NCBI GenBank assembly: GCA_964623885.1
Contig: CAZUVM010000137.1
Coordinates: 1-28,293 of the forward strand
Length of the DNA stretch: 28,293 bases
Source: CAZUVM01 sp964623885
GTDB lineage: Bacteria > Verrucomicrobiota > Verrucomicrobiia > Limisphaerales > UBA8199
Direction: 5' to 3'
Below, one piece after another: positions 14,593-22,953 of the stretch. The position numbers and the translations under genes were made by a program. How positions within the stretch are numbered: the stretch's first letter is position 1; each line of letters opens with the position of its first letter. Below the pieces are notes generated by a model that made no database searches, was not told the DNA's origin, and saw only the letters and a list, made by a program, of their open reading frames with translations.

Positions 14593-16950
14593 ATGACCGG
14601 GAACGTAGTTGAACGGACGCAACTGGCTGTTACGTCTGAAACTGAGACGCGCTGGCTGCGGTTGAACTGGTTCGCGCTTCTATTGGGCGGCGTCATTGCG
14701 GCCTGTTTTCCGCGAGTAGTGACCGGCTTGGGGACGTTCTGTGCCCGTGATTTCGGCATTTTTTCCTGCCCGGTGGCATATTATCAGCGGGAGTGTTTCT
14801 GGCACGCTGAATTGCCGTTCTGGAATCCTTACAACAACTGTGGGACCCCCTTCCTGGCGCAATGGAATACCATGTGCCTGTATCCGCCGGCACTGTTTTA
14901 CTTGTTGTTATCCTTTCCCTGGTCGCTGAACTGCTTTTGTCTTTTTCACTTATGGTTTGGCGGGTTGGGGATGTATCGGCTGGCACATGGATGGACGGCA
15001 AATCGATTCGGCGCCGCCGCGGCTGGCTTGGTGTTCGCCTTCAATGGCTTGTCATTGAATTTTCTGATGTGGCCCAGCCACATAGCGACATTCAGTTGGA
15101 TGCCATGGGTTATTCTGGCAGTCGAGCGCGGCCGTCAGGAAGGCGGGCGTTCGCTGATCCTCTCAGCACTGGCCGGGGCAATGCAATTGCTGGCCGGCGG
15201 ACCGGAGACGATCCTGTTCACGTGGCTGCTCGTGCTGGGACTATGGGCAGTTGAAAGTGCAGGCACCGCTGCCAAGCCGGTCGGCCGTGCGCTTCTCCGA
15301 AGCGGCTGGCGGGTGGCATGCGCGGCGGCGTTGGCTTTTGCGTTGGCGGCGGCGCAAATGCTGCCTTTTCTGGACCTGGCTGCCCACTCACAGCGCGAGG
15401 TGGGTTTTGCCGAAGCGGCGTGGTCGATGCCGGGTTCCGGTTGGGCGAATTTTTTGGTGCCGATGGTGTTCGGGAAGCTTTTTCCTGAGGGCTATTTTTT
15501 GCAAACAGGCCAACAATGGACTTCCTCGTATTATGTTGGGATAGGCACCGTGCTGCTGGCGTTGGTCGCTGTCTTCAGCGTTCGAGACCGTCGGGTCTGG
15601 CTGATGATTGGTGCTATGGGTGTCGCTCTGGTTTGCGCTCTGGGAGACCATACCTTCATCTATCCGGCCCTCCAAAGGGCGATTCCGCAACTCACCATGA
15701 TGAACTTTCCGGTGAAGTTCGTGATAGTGATAGTGTTCGCCGCGCCATTGCTAGCAGCTTTCGCAATCGCCTGGGCAACCGACATGGGCCGCCAAAAGTC
15801 CGGAACCCCTATCCGGCGGGAAACAATCCTGGGCGGGGTGTTGCTCGGTCTCATTGGCCTGATTCTCATCTGGGCGCATAACCAGCCGACGCCAGGCACG
15901 ACCTTCTCCGTGGCTCTAAACAACAGTATCAGTCGCGCCGGAATCCTGGTGGCGATAATTGCAGCCTTGTACCTGCTTCAGCGGGCCAATTCCAAACGGT
16001 GGCGCAACGTCGGCTCGCTTGCCTTGCTTTCGTTGCTCTGGCTTGATTTATGGACCCATGAGCCGCCGCAAAATCCCACGGTCTCGCCATCGGTATTCAC
16101 TCCCGGGCAGGCGCTGGTGGAATTGGGGCTTCAACCTCAGCCACGCCTGGGCGAGTCGCGTGTGATGATTTCCAGGGACGCAAAAAAGGACTTCCACTTT
16201 CTCGCCGTTCAGGATTTGGAAACCGAGCTAATCGCCAAGCGCATAGGCTTCGCTTACGACTGCAACCTTTTGGATGACGTTCCGAAAGTCGACGGCTTTT
16301 TCTCGTTGTATCCTGGGAACATCGAGTTCCTTTTCGCCGCGATCTACTTTTTGACGAATGTGGAGTCGCGGCCGTTAGAGGATTTTTTGTCTGTTTCACA
16401 TGTGACCGCACCCGGCAAGCTCACAGAATGGGTGACCCGCACCACCTGGTTGCCCATGGTTAGTGGTGGGCAGAGTCCTTTGTTCATGGATACGGCGGCG
16501 GCCGCTCGGCGTTTGCTCCAGCCCGATTTCGATGGCCGCAGAATGGTCCTGCTCCCAAATGAGGCCCAAACCCTCGTGCAATCAATCAAACCAACGGATG
16601 TCCGAGTAGATTCATTGCGATTCGGCCGGCAGGAAGTGGATTTCGATGTCAGCGCGGCGGCACCGTCGCTGGCGGTAGTTTCGCAGAGTTACTACCACTG
16701 GTGGCAACCTTACGTGGATGGGCAGCCCGTGCCGTTGCTGCAGGCGAACTTCGCTTTCCAGGCCCTGCCGGTGCCCGGGGGCCGGCATCATGTGCGGCTG
16801 GTTTATGAGGATCAAATGTTCCGAGTCGGAGCCTCGATTTCGATAGCTACGCTGCTCGGATTGGGCTTCGCATGGTGGCGACTGAGGGAGAAAGGAGCCA
16901 TTGAAAAAGCGGCGAACCTGAAGTCCAAGCCCGTGAACACGCCGAATTGA
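14593..16950 (+). CDS. YfhO-like polytopic membrane protein
   Basis: This 785-aa protein fits the YfhO family, GT-C-fold membrane proteins implicated in glycosylating cell-envelope polymers. The N-terminal two-thirds holds around a dozen hydrophobic segments. The first periplasmic loop contains RDFGIFSCPVAYYQ and FWNPYNNCGTPFLAQWN, where acidic GT-C residues and the typical NPY are found. The C-terminal soluble part has the family ending QSYYHWWQPYVDGQPVPLLQ, then ALPVPGGRHHVRLVYEDQMFRVG and a last helix. It starts 100 bases after the tRNA and faces the GH28 gene convergently, 32 bases apart. A lipid-linked sugar donor is inferred from the family. The function here is unproven. Confidence 0.82.
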   Translation: MTGNVVERTQLAVTSETETRWLRLNWFALLLGGVIAACFPRVVTGLGTFCARDFGIFSCPVAYYQRECFWHAELPFWNPYNNCGTPFLAQWNTMCLYPPALFYLLLSFPWSLNCFCLFHLWFGGLGMYRLAHGWTANRFGAAAAGLVFAFNGLSLNFLMWPSHIATFSWMPWVILAVERGRQEGGRSLILSALAGAMQLLAGGPETILFTWLLVLGLWAVESAGTAAKPVGRALLRSGWRVACAAALAFALAAAQMLPFLDLAAHSQREVGFAEAAWSMPGSGWANFLVPMVFGKLFPEGYFLQTGQQWTSSYYVGIGTVLLALVAVFSVRDRRVWLMIGAMGVALVCALGDHTFIYPALQRAIPQLTMMNFPVKFVIVIVFAAPLLAAFAIAWATDMGRQKSGTPIRRETILGGVLLGLIGLILIWAHNQPTPGTTFSVALNNSISRAGILVAIIAALYLLQRANSKRWRNVGSLALLSLLWLDLWTHEPPQNPTVSPSVFTPGQALVELGLQPQPRLGESRVMISRDAKKDFHFLAVQDLETELIAKRIGFAYDCNLLDDVPKVDGFFSLYPGNIEFLFAAIYFLTNVESRPLEDFLSVSHVTAPGKLTEWVTRTTWLPMVSGGQSPLFMDTAAAARRLLQPDFDGRRMVLLPNEAQTLVQSIKPTDVRVDSLRFGRQEVDFDVSAAAPSLAVVSQSYYHWWQPYVDGQPVPLLQANFAFQALPVPGGRHHVRLVYEDQMFRVGASISIATLLGLGFAWWRLREKGAIEKAANLKSKPVNTPN

Positions 16951-16982
16951 TTGCGTAAATTCTTGAGAGGAATTGGCATTGT

Positions 16983-18656
16983 TCAGGCCTTCGTCACATT
17001 CCCTGAGAGGATCACGGCATTAGAGGAAACATCAGATGCTGAAGTCACCGGCATTTTGGCCGCGGTGAGTTCGTTATCACTGAGCACGACTTGCTCGCTT
17101 TGACTACCCGACACGGCTAGGAACGTTCCGGTTCCTTGTGGCGCGGAACAACCATGAATCCACGCGCGCCGAGTTTGGGCCAGTTTGATCACCGGCTGGT
17201 CAGGCTGCGTCGTCCCTCCGCGCAATCCTTCAACATCCAAATCCTGCACGTCCTCGCACACCAACGCTGGCCGTTCTTCTCCTGCAGCAACCTCGAATTC
17301 GATCTGCCGCAAACGCAATCCTTTCACATGACGACAGTAAAACCCATAAGCCGGCAGCCGGCCAAACATCCGCGCCTCTGGATACGCCTTGTCCAGCTCC
17401 GGCACCGCACGTGACGCCCATTCTGCTTTGCCTGCCTCATTAGTTTCAACACATATGCTTGACAGGGATACGTCTTCCACGTTGAACCCGGGCAGGCCGG
17501 TGACTGAACTGGTGAGAATCGCCTCCGTGGCATGCACATTCTCAATGCGCACCCCGCGCAATGTGCCGGGCGTGCCGTCCGGTCGCTGCGTTCGATTGCC
17601 GCGCCGGATGAAAATCGGCGTGCGCACCCGCTGCATCCGAATGTTGGAAATAACAACACCTTCCATCCAGCCGCCATCCACAATTTCCAGCGCGATCCCG
17701 GAAATCACCCGCGACTTTAAATCAACGTCATCGTTGTAAATCACCGAATTCGAAAACGTCACGTTCTCGAACCCGCCACGCGTCGCGGTTCCGAACTTGA
17801 GCCCATTGCAGCAGCAGGTCAGGACGCAATTGGTGATCGTAATGTTTTTGGAGATTTGCGGCTCGCCGCCGTATGGACTCTCGCTTTTCAGGCAAATGGC
17901 GTCGTCGCCGGTGTCGATTAAACAGTCACTGATGAATACATTCCGGCTACAAGTCAGATCCAGGCCATCGGTGTTGGGCCCAATCACCGGGTTTTTTATC
18001 GTTATGCCGGTAATCCATACGTTCTCGCATTGGATGGGCCGGACTGTCCACCCCGACGCATTCTCGATTCGCACCTGCTCCAGCCGCAGATTCCGGCAAT
18101 TGTAAAACTCGAGCAATGGTGAAGGTCGATCCAGCGGTTTCCAATCGTAGGTCGCTACATCCTTCCAGCTATCCTTGGGTGGAGGCGCTACTCGCCCGCT
18201 TGGCACCCAAAAAGCCGAACCTTGCCCATCGATCCGGCCAGGTCCGGCCAGGCCCACGTTCTCAGCGTCGCGAGCAAAAATCAGATGTTTCTGGTTGGCG
18301 TCGCCTTTAGCGTGCGGGCCGGGTTCCAACCGGTAATCGGCCAGATCCTTACTGCCGAGCAAGGTTGCTCCGGCTTCAAGGTAAAGAGTGACGTTACTCA
18401 AAAGCAGGACTGTTCCCGACAGATAAGTTCCAGGAGACAAATAAACGATCCCGCCGCCAGCTGCATGGCAGGCGTCAACGGCGCGGTTGATCGATCGGGT
18501 ATCCAGGGAATGGCCGTCTCCCACCGCCCCGTACTCCTTAACGTCATACACTTTCAGCCCTGGTTTAGTTTTATATGGCTTACCCGCCCCCAGGGCGCTG
18601 GTTGCGCCGCCAGCGATGAATACGCCTGTTAAACCCAGCAATTCTCTACGGTTCAT
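16983..18656 (-). CDS. Exported GH28-family glycoside hydrolase (pectinase-like)
   Basis: The 557-aa protein starts with a Tat-like signal (MNRRELLGLTGVFIAGG, cut near ALGA). It then has the pectate-lyase-superfamily opening KVYDVKEYGAVGDG at 36-48 and a right-handed beta-helix. GH28 acidic motifs are present: PNTDGLDL with D230 and TGDDAIC with D251/D252. The usual HG motif is CNGLKFG at about 283-289, so the family His is replaced by Asn. No clear RIK motif is seen either. Enzymes of this type cut pectin or related rhamnogalacturonans, but these changes make the exact substrate uncertain. The last ~130 residues form an extra beta-helix end. It is preceded by a repeat-rich non-coding region and is probably its own transcription unit. 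Confidence 0.88.
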   Translation of the reverse strand: MNRRELLGLTGVFIAGGATSALGAGKPYKTKPGLKVYDVKEYGAVGDGHSLDTRSINRAVDACHAAGGGIVYLSPGTYLSGTVLLLSNVTLYLEAGATLLGSKDLADYRLEPGPHAKGDANQKHLIFARDAENVGLAGPGRIDGQGSAFWVPSGRVAPPPKDSWKDVATYDWKPLDRPSPLLEFYNCRNLRLEQVRIENASGWTVRPIQCENVWITGITIKNPVIGPNTDGLDLTCSRNVFISDCLIDTGDDAICLKSESPYGGEPQISKNITITNCVLTCCCNGLKFGTATRGGFENVTFSNSVIYNDDVDLKSRVISGIALEIVDGGWMEGVVISNIRMQRVRTPIFIRRGNRTQRPDGTPGTLRGVRIENVHATEAILTSSVTGLPGFNVEDVSLSSICVETNEAGKAEWASRAVPELDKAYPEARMFGRLPAYGFYCRHVKGLRLRQIEFEVAAGEERPALVCEDVQDLDVEGLRGGTTQPDQPVIKLAQTRRAWIHGCSAPQGTGTFLAVSGSQSEQVVLSDNELTAAKMPVTSASDVSSNAVILSGNVTKA

Positions 18657-18713
18657 TAGCAGAACCCAGCCGTAACGGTTTTCATGACGGAATGCAACCG
18701 CGGTGTAGTAGAG

Positions 18714-18868
18714 AGGTGTGATTGCAACTGGTGGCCAATAAACCGTAGCGCAGCCGTCCCGGCTGCGAGTTCAAGGGGCGTCCCGCCCCGATTTGTGGCT
18801 GCGAGACGCCGCTATGACCCGCAGGCGTGGACGCCCGCGCTATGGCCTATCGGTCTAAAATCACACCC
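18714..18868. mobile_element. MITE-like element with 9-bp direct repeats
   Basis: The segment is bounded by inverted ends GGTGTGATT (18715-18723) and AATCACACC (18859-18867). Outside each end, after one base, lies the same 9-mer GTAGTAGAG (18705-18713 and 18869-18877) in direct orientation, as expected for a target-site duplication. Inside are GC-rich palindromes (GCAGCCG/CGGCTGC, GGGGCG/CGCCCC and GCAGGCGTGG with ACGCCCGC). No transposase is encoded, so it would be a non-autonomous element moved in trans. A 9-bp duplication is known for several IS families. Confidence 0.5.
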
Positions 18869-18908
18869 GTAGTAGAGCCCGGCTGTCCGGTCGACTGGAT
18901 TAAAAGCG

Positions 18909-18973
18909 GCAAGCCTTTGGGTTGTCTCCTATGCCAGGGGGTTTATTGGCTCCCTCTCAACCCAAAGGCTTGC
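18909..18973. repeat. Perfect 16-bp inverted repeat with 33-base loop
   Basis: GCAAGCCTTTGGGTTG (18909-18924) is exactly complementary to 18958-18973. Read on the minus strand it is followed by CGCTTTTAAT, so it may terminate the esterase transcript about 220 bases after its stop, or form a structured leader of the GH28 transcript. Confidence 0.55.
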
Positions 18974-19196
18974 GCCATTGTTTGCAACCGTGGCCCCAAC
19001 GCCGATCCAGTCACAACCAACCAGATCGGCATATGGGGTGACCACAACCGACCCAATCCCACTTCCTCGCAGGTGAATTTTCTTAGCATCATCGGTGCCA
19101 CGCAAAAAATCCGATAAATACGCTTGAATTTGGTAAGTGCCGCCAGATCTGATGCGTGAAGTCCACGCGTTTTGCGTGCTTTTCACGCAAACCGCA

Positions 19197-19997
19197 CTAT
19201 AAACGGCCAAAAAACCGAAGCATATCGGCCAAATGTTCTTCCCAGTACGGCCATTCGTGGCCGCCAGCGAATTCCTCGTAAACGTGCTGGATCCCAGCGC
19301 CCTCCATCTGCGTATGCAGGGTCCGGTTGTGCTCGAGTAGCTGGTCTTCGGTCCCGCAATCGAATCTTATCGGCGGCAGCCGGCCCTGATTGCGGACCAT
19401 CGTTTCAGAAACGGACCTGTCCTCCGGTGGACACTGGTAACGTTCAAGCTGTTCCTCAACGAATAGACCAAGCTGGTCGAAATCCGTTATCGATGAATGG
19501 CCGCCCATGCCACGAAACCGGTCCGGGTATTTGGCTCCCAACCGCAGCGCGCCGAATCCTCCCATGCTTAGCCCGGAAATGAACAAGCCTGACTCCTCGC
19601 CAATAGCCGGCACCGCCAACCGCGCTGCGAGCGGCACCTCGTCTACAATCCAGCGTTCGAAATCCTGGTCCGGGTGGCGCAGATAACCGGAGCCGTCGCC
19701 CCACAAGCCGTCACTGGGCATTGCCAGGACAACCGGCGGTATCTCGCCCGCGGCAATCAACCTGGTGGCCGTCCGGTGCGCACCACCTTTCAGCGCCCAC
19801 GCCCAATGACTGCCATAAACTCCATGCAGAAGGATAATCAGGGGAAGGTTCGTCCCGGAAGCCGCCTGTTCGGGCACGAACAACGTCATGTCCACCCGCT
19901 GCGCTAGCGACGGGCTCTTTACCGTCACCCACCTCAGGCCCTCGCTTCCGAAACGCGTATCGGAGATCCCAATGGTCCGGAAGTTATTCAAACACAA
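19197..19997 (-). CDS. Alpha/beta-hydrolase esterase (putative esterase family)
   Basis: The 266-aa protein is an alpha/beta hydrolase of the PF00756 type, which also includes S-formylglutathione hydrolase. It has the oxyanion region LPLIILLHGVYGSHW at 51-65, the nucleophile elbow GLSMGG with S144, the acid in CGTED (D218) and the His in GGHEWPYW (H247). No signal peptide is seen. No ATG is available at the beginning. TTG at 19997 or 19991 are possible; the second has AAGGGGG nine bases upstream and is slightly favoured. The gene overlaps the end of the frameshifted dehydrogenase, so the two are co-transcribed, and an aldehyde-detoxifying pair is a reasonable inference. Confidence 0.85.
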   Translation of the reverse strand: MCLNNFRTIGISDTRFGSEGLRWVTVKSPSLAQRVDMTLFVPEQAASGTNLPLIILLHGVYGSHWAWALKGGAHRTATRLIAAGEIPPVVLAMPSDGLWGDGSGYLRHPDQDFERWIVDEVPLAARLAVPAIGEESGLFISGLSMGGFGALRLGAKYPDRFRGMGGHSSITDFDQLGLFVEEQLERYQCPPEDRSVSETMVRNQGRLPPIRFDCGTEDQLLEHNRTLHTQMEGAGIQHVYEEFAGGHEWPYWEEHLADMLRFFGRL

Positions 19998-21086
19998 TCA
20001 CCCCCTTGGCATTGCGCCCAGCCAGCATGTCCTCCATCGCTTCCGGCAGTTGATCGAGCGAGTAAGTCCGTGTAACGAGCTCGTCCAGCTTGAGTTTGCC
20101 TTGGCGATAATATTCGAAGATGCGAGGAAAATCGCGACTGGGAACGCAACCGCCATAAAGCGGCGTGAGGTACGTTTTATTCCACATGAACCACGGCATC
20201 GGGACCGTCACCGGATCATTGGCCCCGCTGACCTGCAGCGCCATTCCACCGTTCCGGACGAGTTTCAATGGCGCAAAGGCCAAAGCTGGAACAGCCGTTG
20301 CTTCAAACGCGTAATCGGCTCCGCGGCCACCGGTAAGCTCTCGCACTTTTGAAGCCATCAGCTCGAACTCGGGATCATCTGGGTTCGCCAAAATCGTATC
20401 CGTGGCGCCAAACCGTTTAGCCTGGACCAGGCTACTCTCTCTTAAATCAATCGCGATAACCCGCGACGCGCCGCTCAACTGGGCCGCCTGAATAACATTC
20501 AAACCCACTCCGCCGCAGCCAAGGACCGCGACCGAGCTCCCGGCCGACACGTTCGCCACGTTCGTCACTGAGCCGAACCCGGTCATCACGCCGCAGCCGA
20601 CGATGCAGGCGGAAGTAAACGGCACACCGTCCGGCAACCGCGTCACTGCCGCGGCTCGGACCAGCGTCAGCGTCGACAGCGTTCCGATGTTGAATGAGCG
20701 ATCCACGGGTCTTCCTTCGCGGGTCGTTCCTTCGAGCCGCGCGTGGGCGGCCGACCGTTCCATCACGTAGGCCGGCTTGCTTTCTTCGCAGAGCGCCGGT
20801 TGACCCCTTCGGCATTGGAAGCAAGCGCCGCAGGGAATGGCCCAATTCAAGACTACGGAATCGCCCGGCCGGACCTGGCTTACGCGCGGCCCTATCGCTC
20901 GCACCACGCCCGCCCCTTCATGGCCATCACCAGCGGGCGCTTCCAAGTGAGCGACGCGTAATCGGTGTGGCATATGCCCGCGGCTTTGATTTCGACCGAA
21001 ACTTCGTCGCCAATGGGTTCGGCGACCTCGATGGTTTCAATAGTGAACCGACCTTTTCCGTCGGCAATGGCGGCTCGAGCTTGCAT
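19984..21086 (-). pseudogene. Zinc alcohol dehydrogenase, broken by a one-base frameshift
   Basis: Two frames together give one normal 367-residue zinc alcohol dehydrogenase. Residues 1-54 (ATG at 21086) contain the catalytic zinc cysteine in GICHTD. The frame then breaks near 20924, where TCATGGCCATCACC stands on the plus strand. One added C would restore VMGHEGAGVV and run on to the stop at 19984. The second part holds the structural Cys4 (CGACFQCRRGQPALC), the NAD-binding VLGCGGVGLNVIQ and AIDLRES. All the family residues are intact on both sides, so the break is either very recent or a sequencing error. It starts 17 bases after gatA and overlaps the esterase gene. Confidence 0.82.
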
Positions 21087-21103
21087 CCGGGAAGTAAATC
21101 AGG

Positions 21104-22570
21104 CTACAGCCCCGGCGGCCTTTGCTTGTGCCATTCTGTGCTTTGCTCGTAGGCGTGCGCCACGCGCAGGATGGTTTCTTCGCCGAAAGGCTTGCCCAGC
21201 AGTTGCAGGCCGATGGGCAATTTCGGCGATTGCGTGAAGCCGCACGGGACACTGATTCCGCAGATCCCGGAGAGATTTGCCGAAATGGTGAAGATATCCA
21301 TCAGATACATCTGCAGCGGATCGTCGGATTTTTCGCCAATCTTGAACGCGGCGGTCGGTGAGGCGGGCGAAACAATGGCATCAACCTTCTCGAACACCTT
21401 CAGGAAATCGTCGCGAATGAGCGTCCGGACCTTTTGTGCGCGCAGGTAATAGGCGTCGTAGTAGCCGCTGCTCAGGACGTAAGTGCCCAGCAGGATCCTT
21501 CGTTTCACTTCCGGTCCGAATCCGGCGCCGCGCGTTTTGCTGTAGAGGGAGATTGGGTCCGTGCCCTCAACGCGCGCGCCGTACCGAATCCCGTCGAACC
21601 GGGCCAGGTTCGCGCTGGCCTCCGCGGTGGCAATGATATAATAGGTCGCGACCGCGTAATCGGTGTGCGGGAGGGAAACCTCAACAATTTCAGCGCCCAG
21701 GGACGCGAGCTTTTGCACGGCGGCATCGATGGCCTGTTTCACTTCCGGATCCAGCCCGCCCACGAGATATTCTTTAGGCAGCCCGAGCTTGAGGCCTTTG
21801 ATGTCACCAATCAGCCCTGCGGCATAATGCGGCACTGGCTGTGGCACGCTCGTCGAGTCGCGATGGTCCACGCCGCTCAGCACTTCCAGCACGGTGGCGG
21901 TGTCGCGCACCTGCCGGCCGAAACAGCCGATCTGGTCCAGCGACGACGCAAAGGCGACCAGGCCGTAGCGCGAAACCCGGCCATACGAGGGCTTCAGCCC
22001 CACGCACCCGCACAGCGATGCCGGCTGGCGAATCGAGCCGCCGGTATCCGACCCGAGCGCAGCCACGCACTCGTCTGCGACCACCGCCGCGGCCGCGCCG
22101 CCGGATGAGCCGCCCGGGATCCGCGTGGTGTCCCAGGGGTTGCGTGTGATTTGGAACGCGGAATTCTCGGTCGAGCTGCCCATCGCAAACTCGTCCATGT
22201 TGAGCCGTCCAAACACCACCGCTCCGGCTGCCTTCAGTTTCTCAATCACAGTTGCATCGTAAGGCGAAACGAAGCGGCCCAGGATTTTCGAGGCGCAGTT
22301 GAGCGGCTGGCCTTTGACGGCGATCACGTCTTTGACGGCGATCGGGACGCCCAGCAACGGGCGCTTGGCGTGAGTTTCGCCTCCGGCCAAAGCGCGGTCG
22401 GCCGCGTCCGCCTGAGCCAGCGCATCGGCCGCGTCGTAACTGATGAACGCGCGAATCTGCCCGTCCACGCGCTGGATTTGGTCCAGGCACGCCTGGGTGA
22501 CCGCGCGCGCGCTGACTTCGCGCTTCGCCAGCCTCGCGGCAAGCTCAGTGATGGTCAGTTGATTGAGCAT
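21104..22570 (-). CDS. gatA: Glutamyl-tRNA(Gln) amidotransferase subunit A
   Basis: GatA is the glutaminase-like subunit of GatCAB, which turns Glu-tRNA(Gln) into Gln-tRNA(Gln); amidase relatives exist, but the whole sequence matches GatA. At 488 aa it has normal length. The Ser-cisSer-Lys triad is visible: K80 in GVPIAVKD, S155 in GGSSGG and S179 in DTGGSIRQPAS. MDEFAMGSSTENSAF and LKPSYGRVSRYGLVAFASSLDQIG are diagnostic. gatC and gatB are not beside it in this window. It is the first gene of a minus-strand group with the dehydrogenase and esterase; the pairing is probably accidental. Confidence 0.95.
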   Translation of the reverse strand: MLNQLTITELAARLAKREVSARAVTQACLDQIQRVDGQIRAFISYDAADALAQADAADRALAGGETHAKRPLLGVPIAVKDVIAVKGQPLNCASKILGRFVSPYDATVIEKLKAAGAVVFGRLNMDEFAMGSSTENSAFQITRNPWDTTRIPGGSSGGAAAAVVADECVAALGSDTGGSIRQPASLCGCVGLKPSYGRVSRYGLVAFASSLDQIGCFGRQVRDTATVLEVLSGVDHRDSTSVPQPVPHYAAGLIGDIKGLKLGLPKEYLVGGLDPEVKQAIDAAVQKLASLGAEIVEVSLPHTDYAVATYYIIATAEASANLARFDGIRYGARVEGTDPISLYSKTRGAGFGPEVKRRILLGTYVLSSGYYDAYYLRAQKVRTLIRDDFLKVFEKVDAIVSPASPTAAFKIGEKSDDPLQMYLMDIFTISANLSGICGISVPCGFTQSPKLPIGLQLLGKPFGEETILRVAHAYEQSTEWHKQRPPGL

Positions 22571-22953
22571 ACTAACAGTCCGTCGTCAATTTGAGCGTGC
22601 CATGTTGCTCACCAGCCGTTCGAAAGTCACTTCGAAAGACGTCCTATGCATTCCAGAAACCGATCTTCCGCATAAGTGCCGCCGTTGGCATCGAGCGGAT
22701 TCAGCCGTCGCTACGCGACTGGAAAGAGTAAAAGAGGACCGCGAACCCAGCGTTGAAACGCTGGGCTATTTTCTCGTCGTCCCTCCGGGACTTGAGAGCG
22801 TGTTTGAAAACGAACGCGTGCTTTCGGGATTATCAAGTCGCCATTGCGGATTATGCGGTCGTCATTGCGGTTTACGTCGCTGCGGCGGGTACCAATCGCT
22901 GCCGCGAATTATCGGTTCGTCACTGCGGAGAAACTGGAATCGCTCGGGCGCGT
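22571..22953. repeat. Repeat-rich spacer upstream of gatA
   Basis: This 383-base stretch has no convincing gene. It contains a palindrome with CCCAGCGTT (22746-22754) and its complement (22757-22765), followed by GTCCC-TCC-GGGAC (22779-22791). A block of imperfect 21-base tandem copies, each around TCATTGCGG/CCATTGCGG, lies at about 22845-22885. The palindrome pair resembles the dispersed intergenic repeats of verrucomicrobial genomes. The gatA promoter should lie here but is not clear. Confidence 0.5.

Larger units (their letters stand above)
18657..19196. other. 540-base non-coding region upstream of the GH28 gene
   Basis: No convincing gene is seen here. It lies downstream of the esterase and upstream of the GH28 gene, both on the minus strand. 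It holds a MITE-like element (18714-18868), a 16-bp inverted repeat (18909-18973) and a weaker pair GCCGATC/GATCGGC around 18992-19030. It is expected to contain the GH28 promoter, but I could not identify one with confidence. Confidence 0.6.

Noticed and set aside
18827..19117. 96-codon plus-strand frame in the same region
   Set aside because: It starts inside the MITE-like element and runs through the inverted repeat; no protein-like pattern.
18929..19210. 93-codon minus-strand frame between the esterase and GH28 genes
   Set aside because: It overlaps the esterase end, contains the 16-bp inverted repeat and shows no family motif or ribosome site. I cannot exclude a real small gene, but the evidence is weak.
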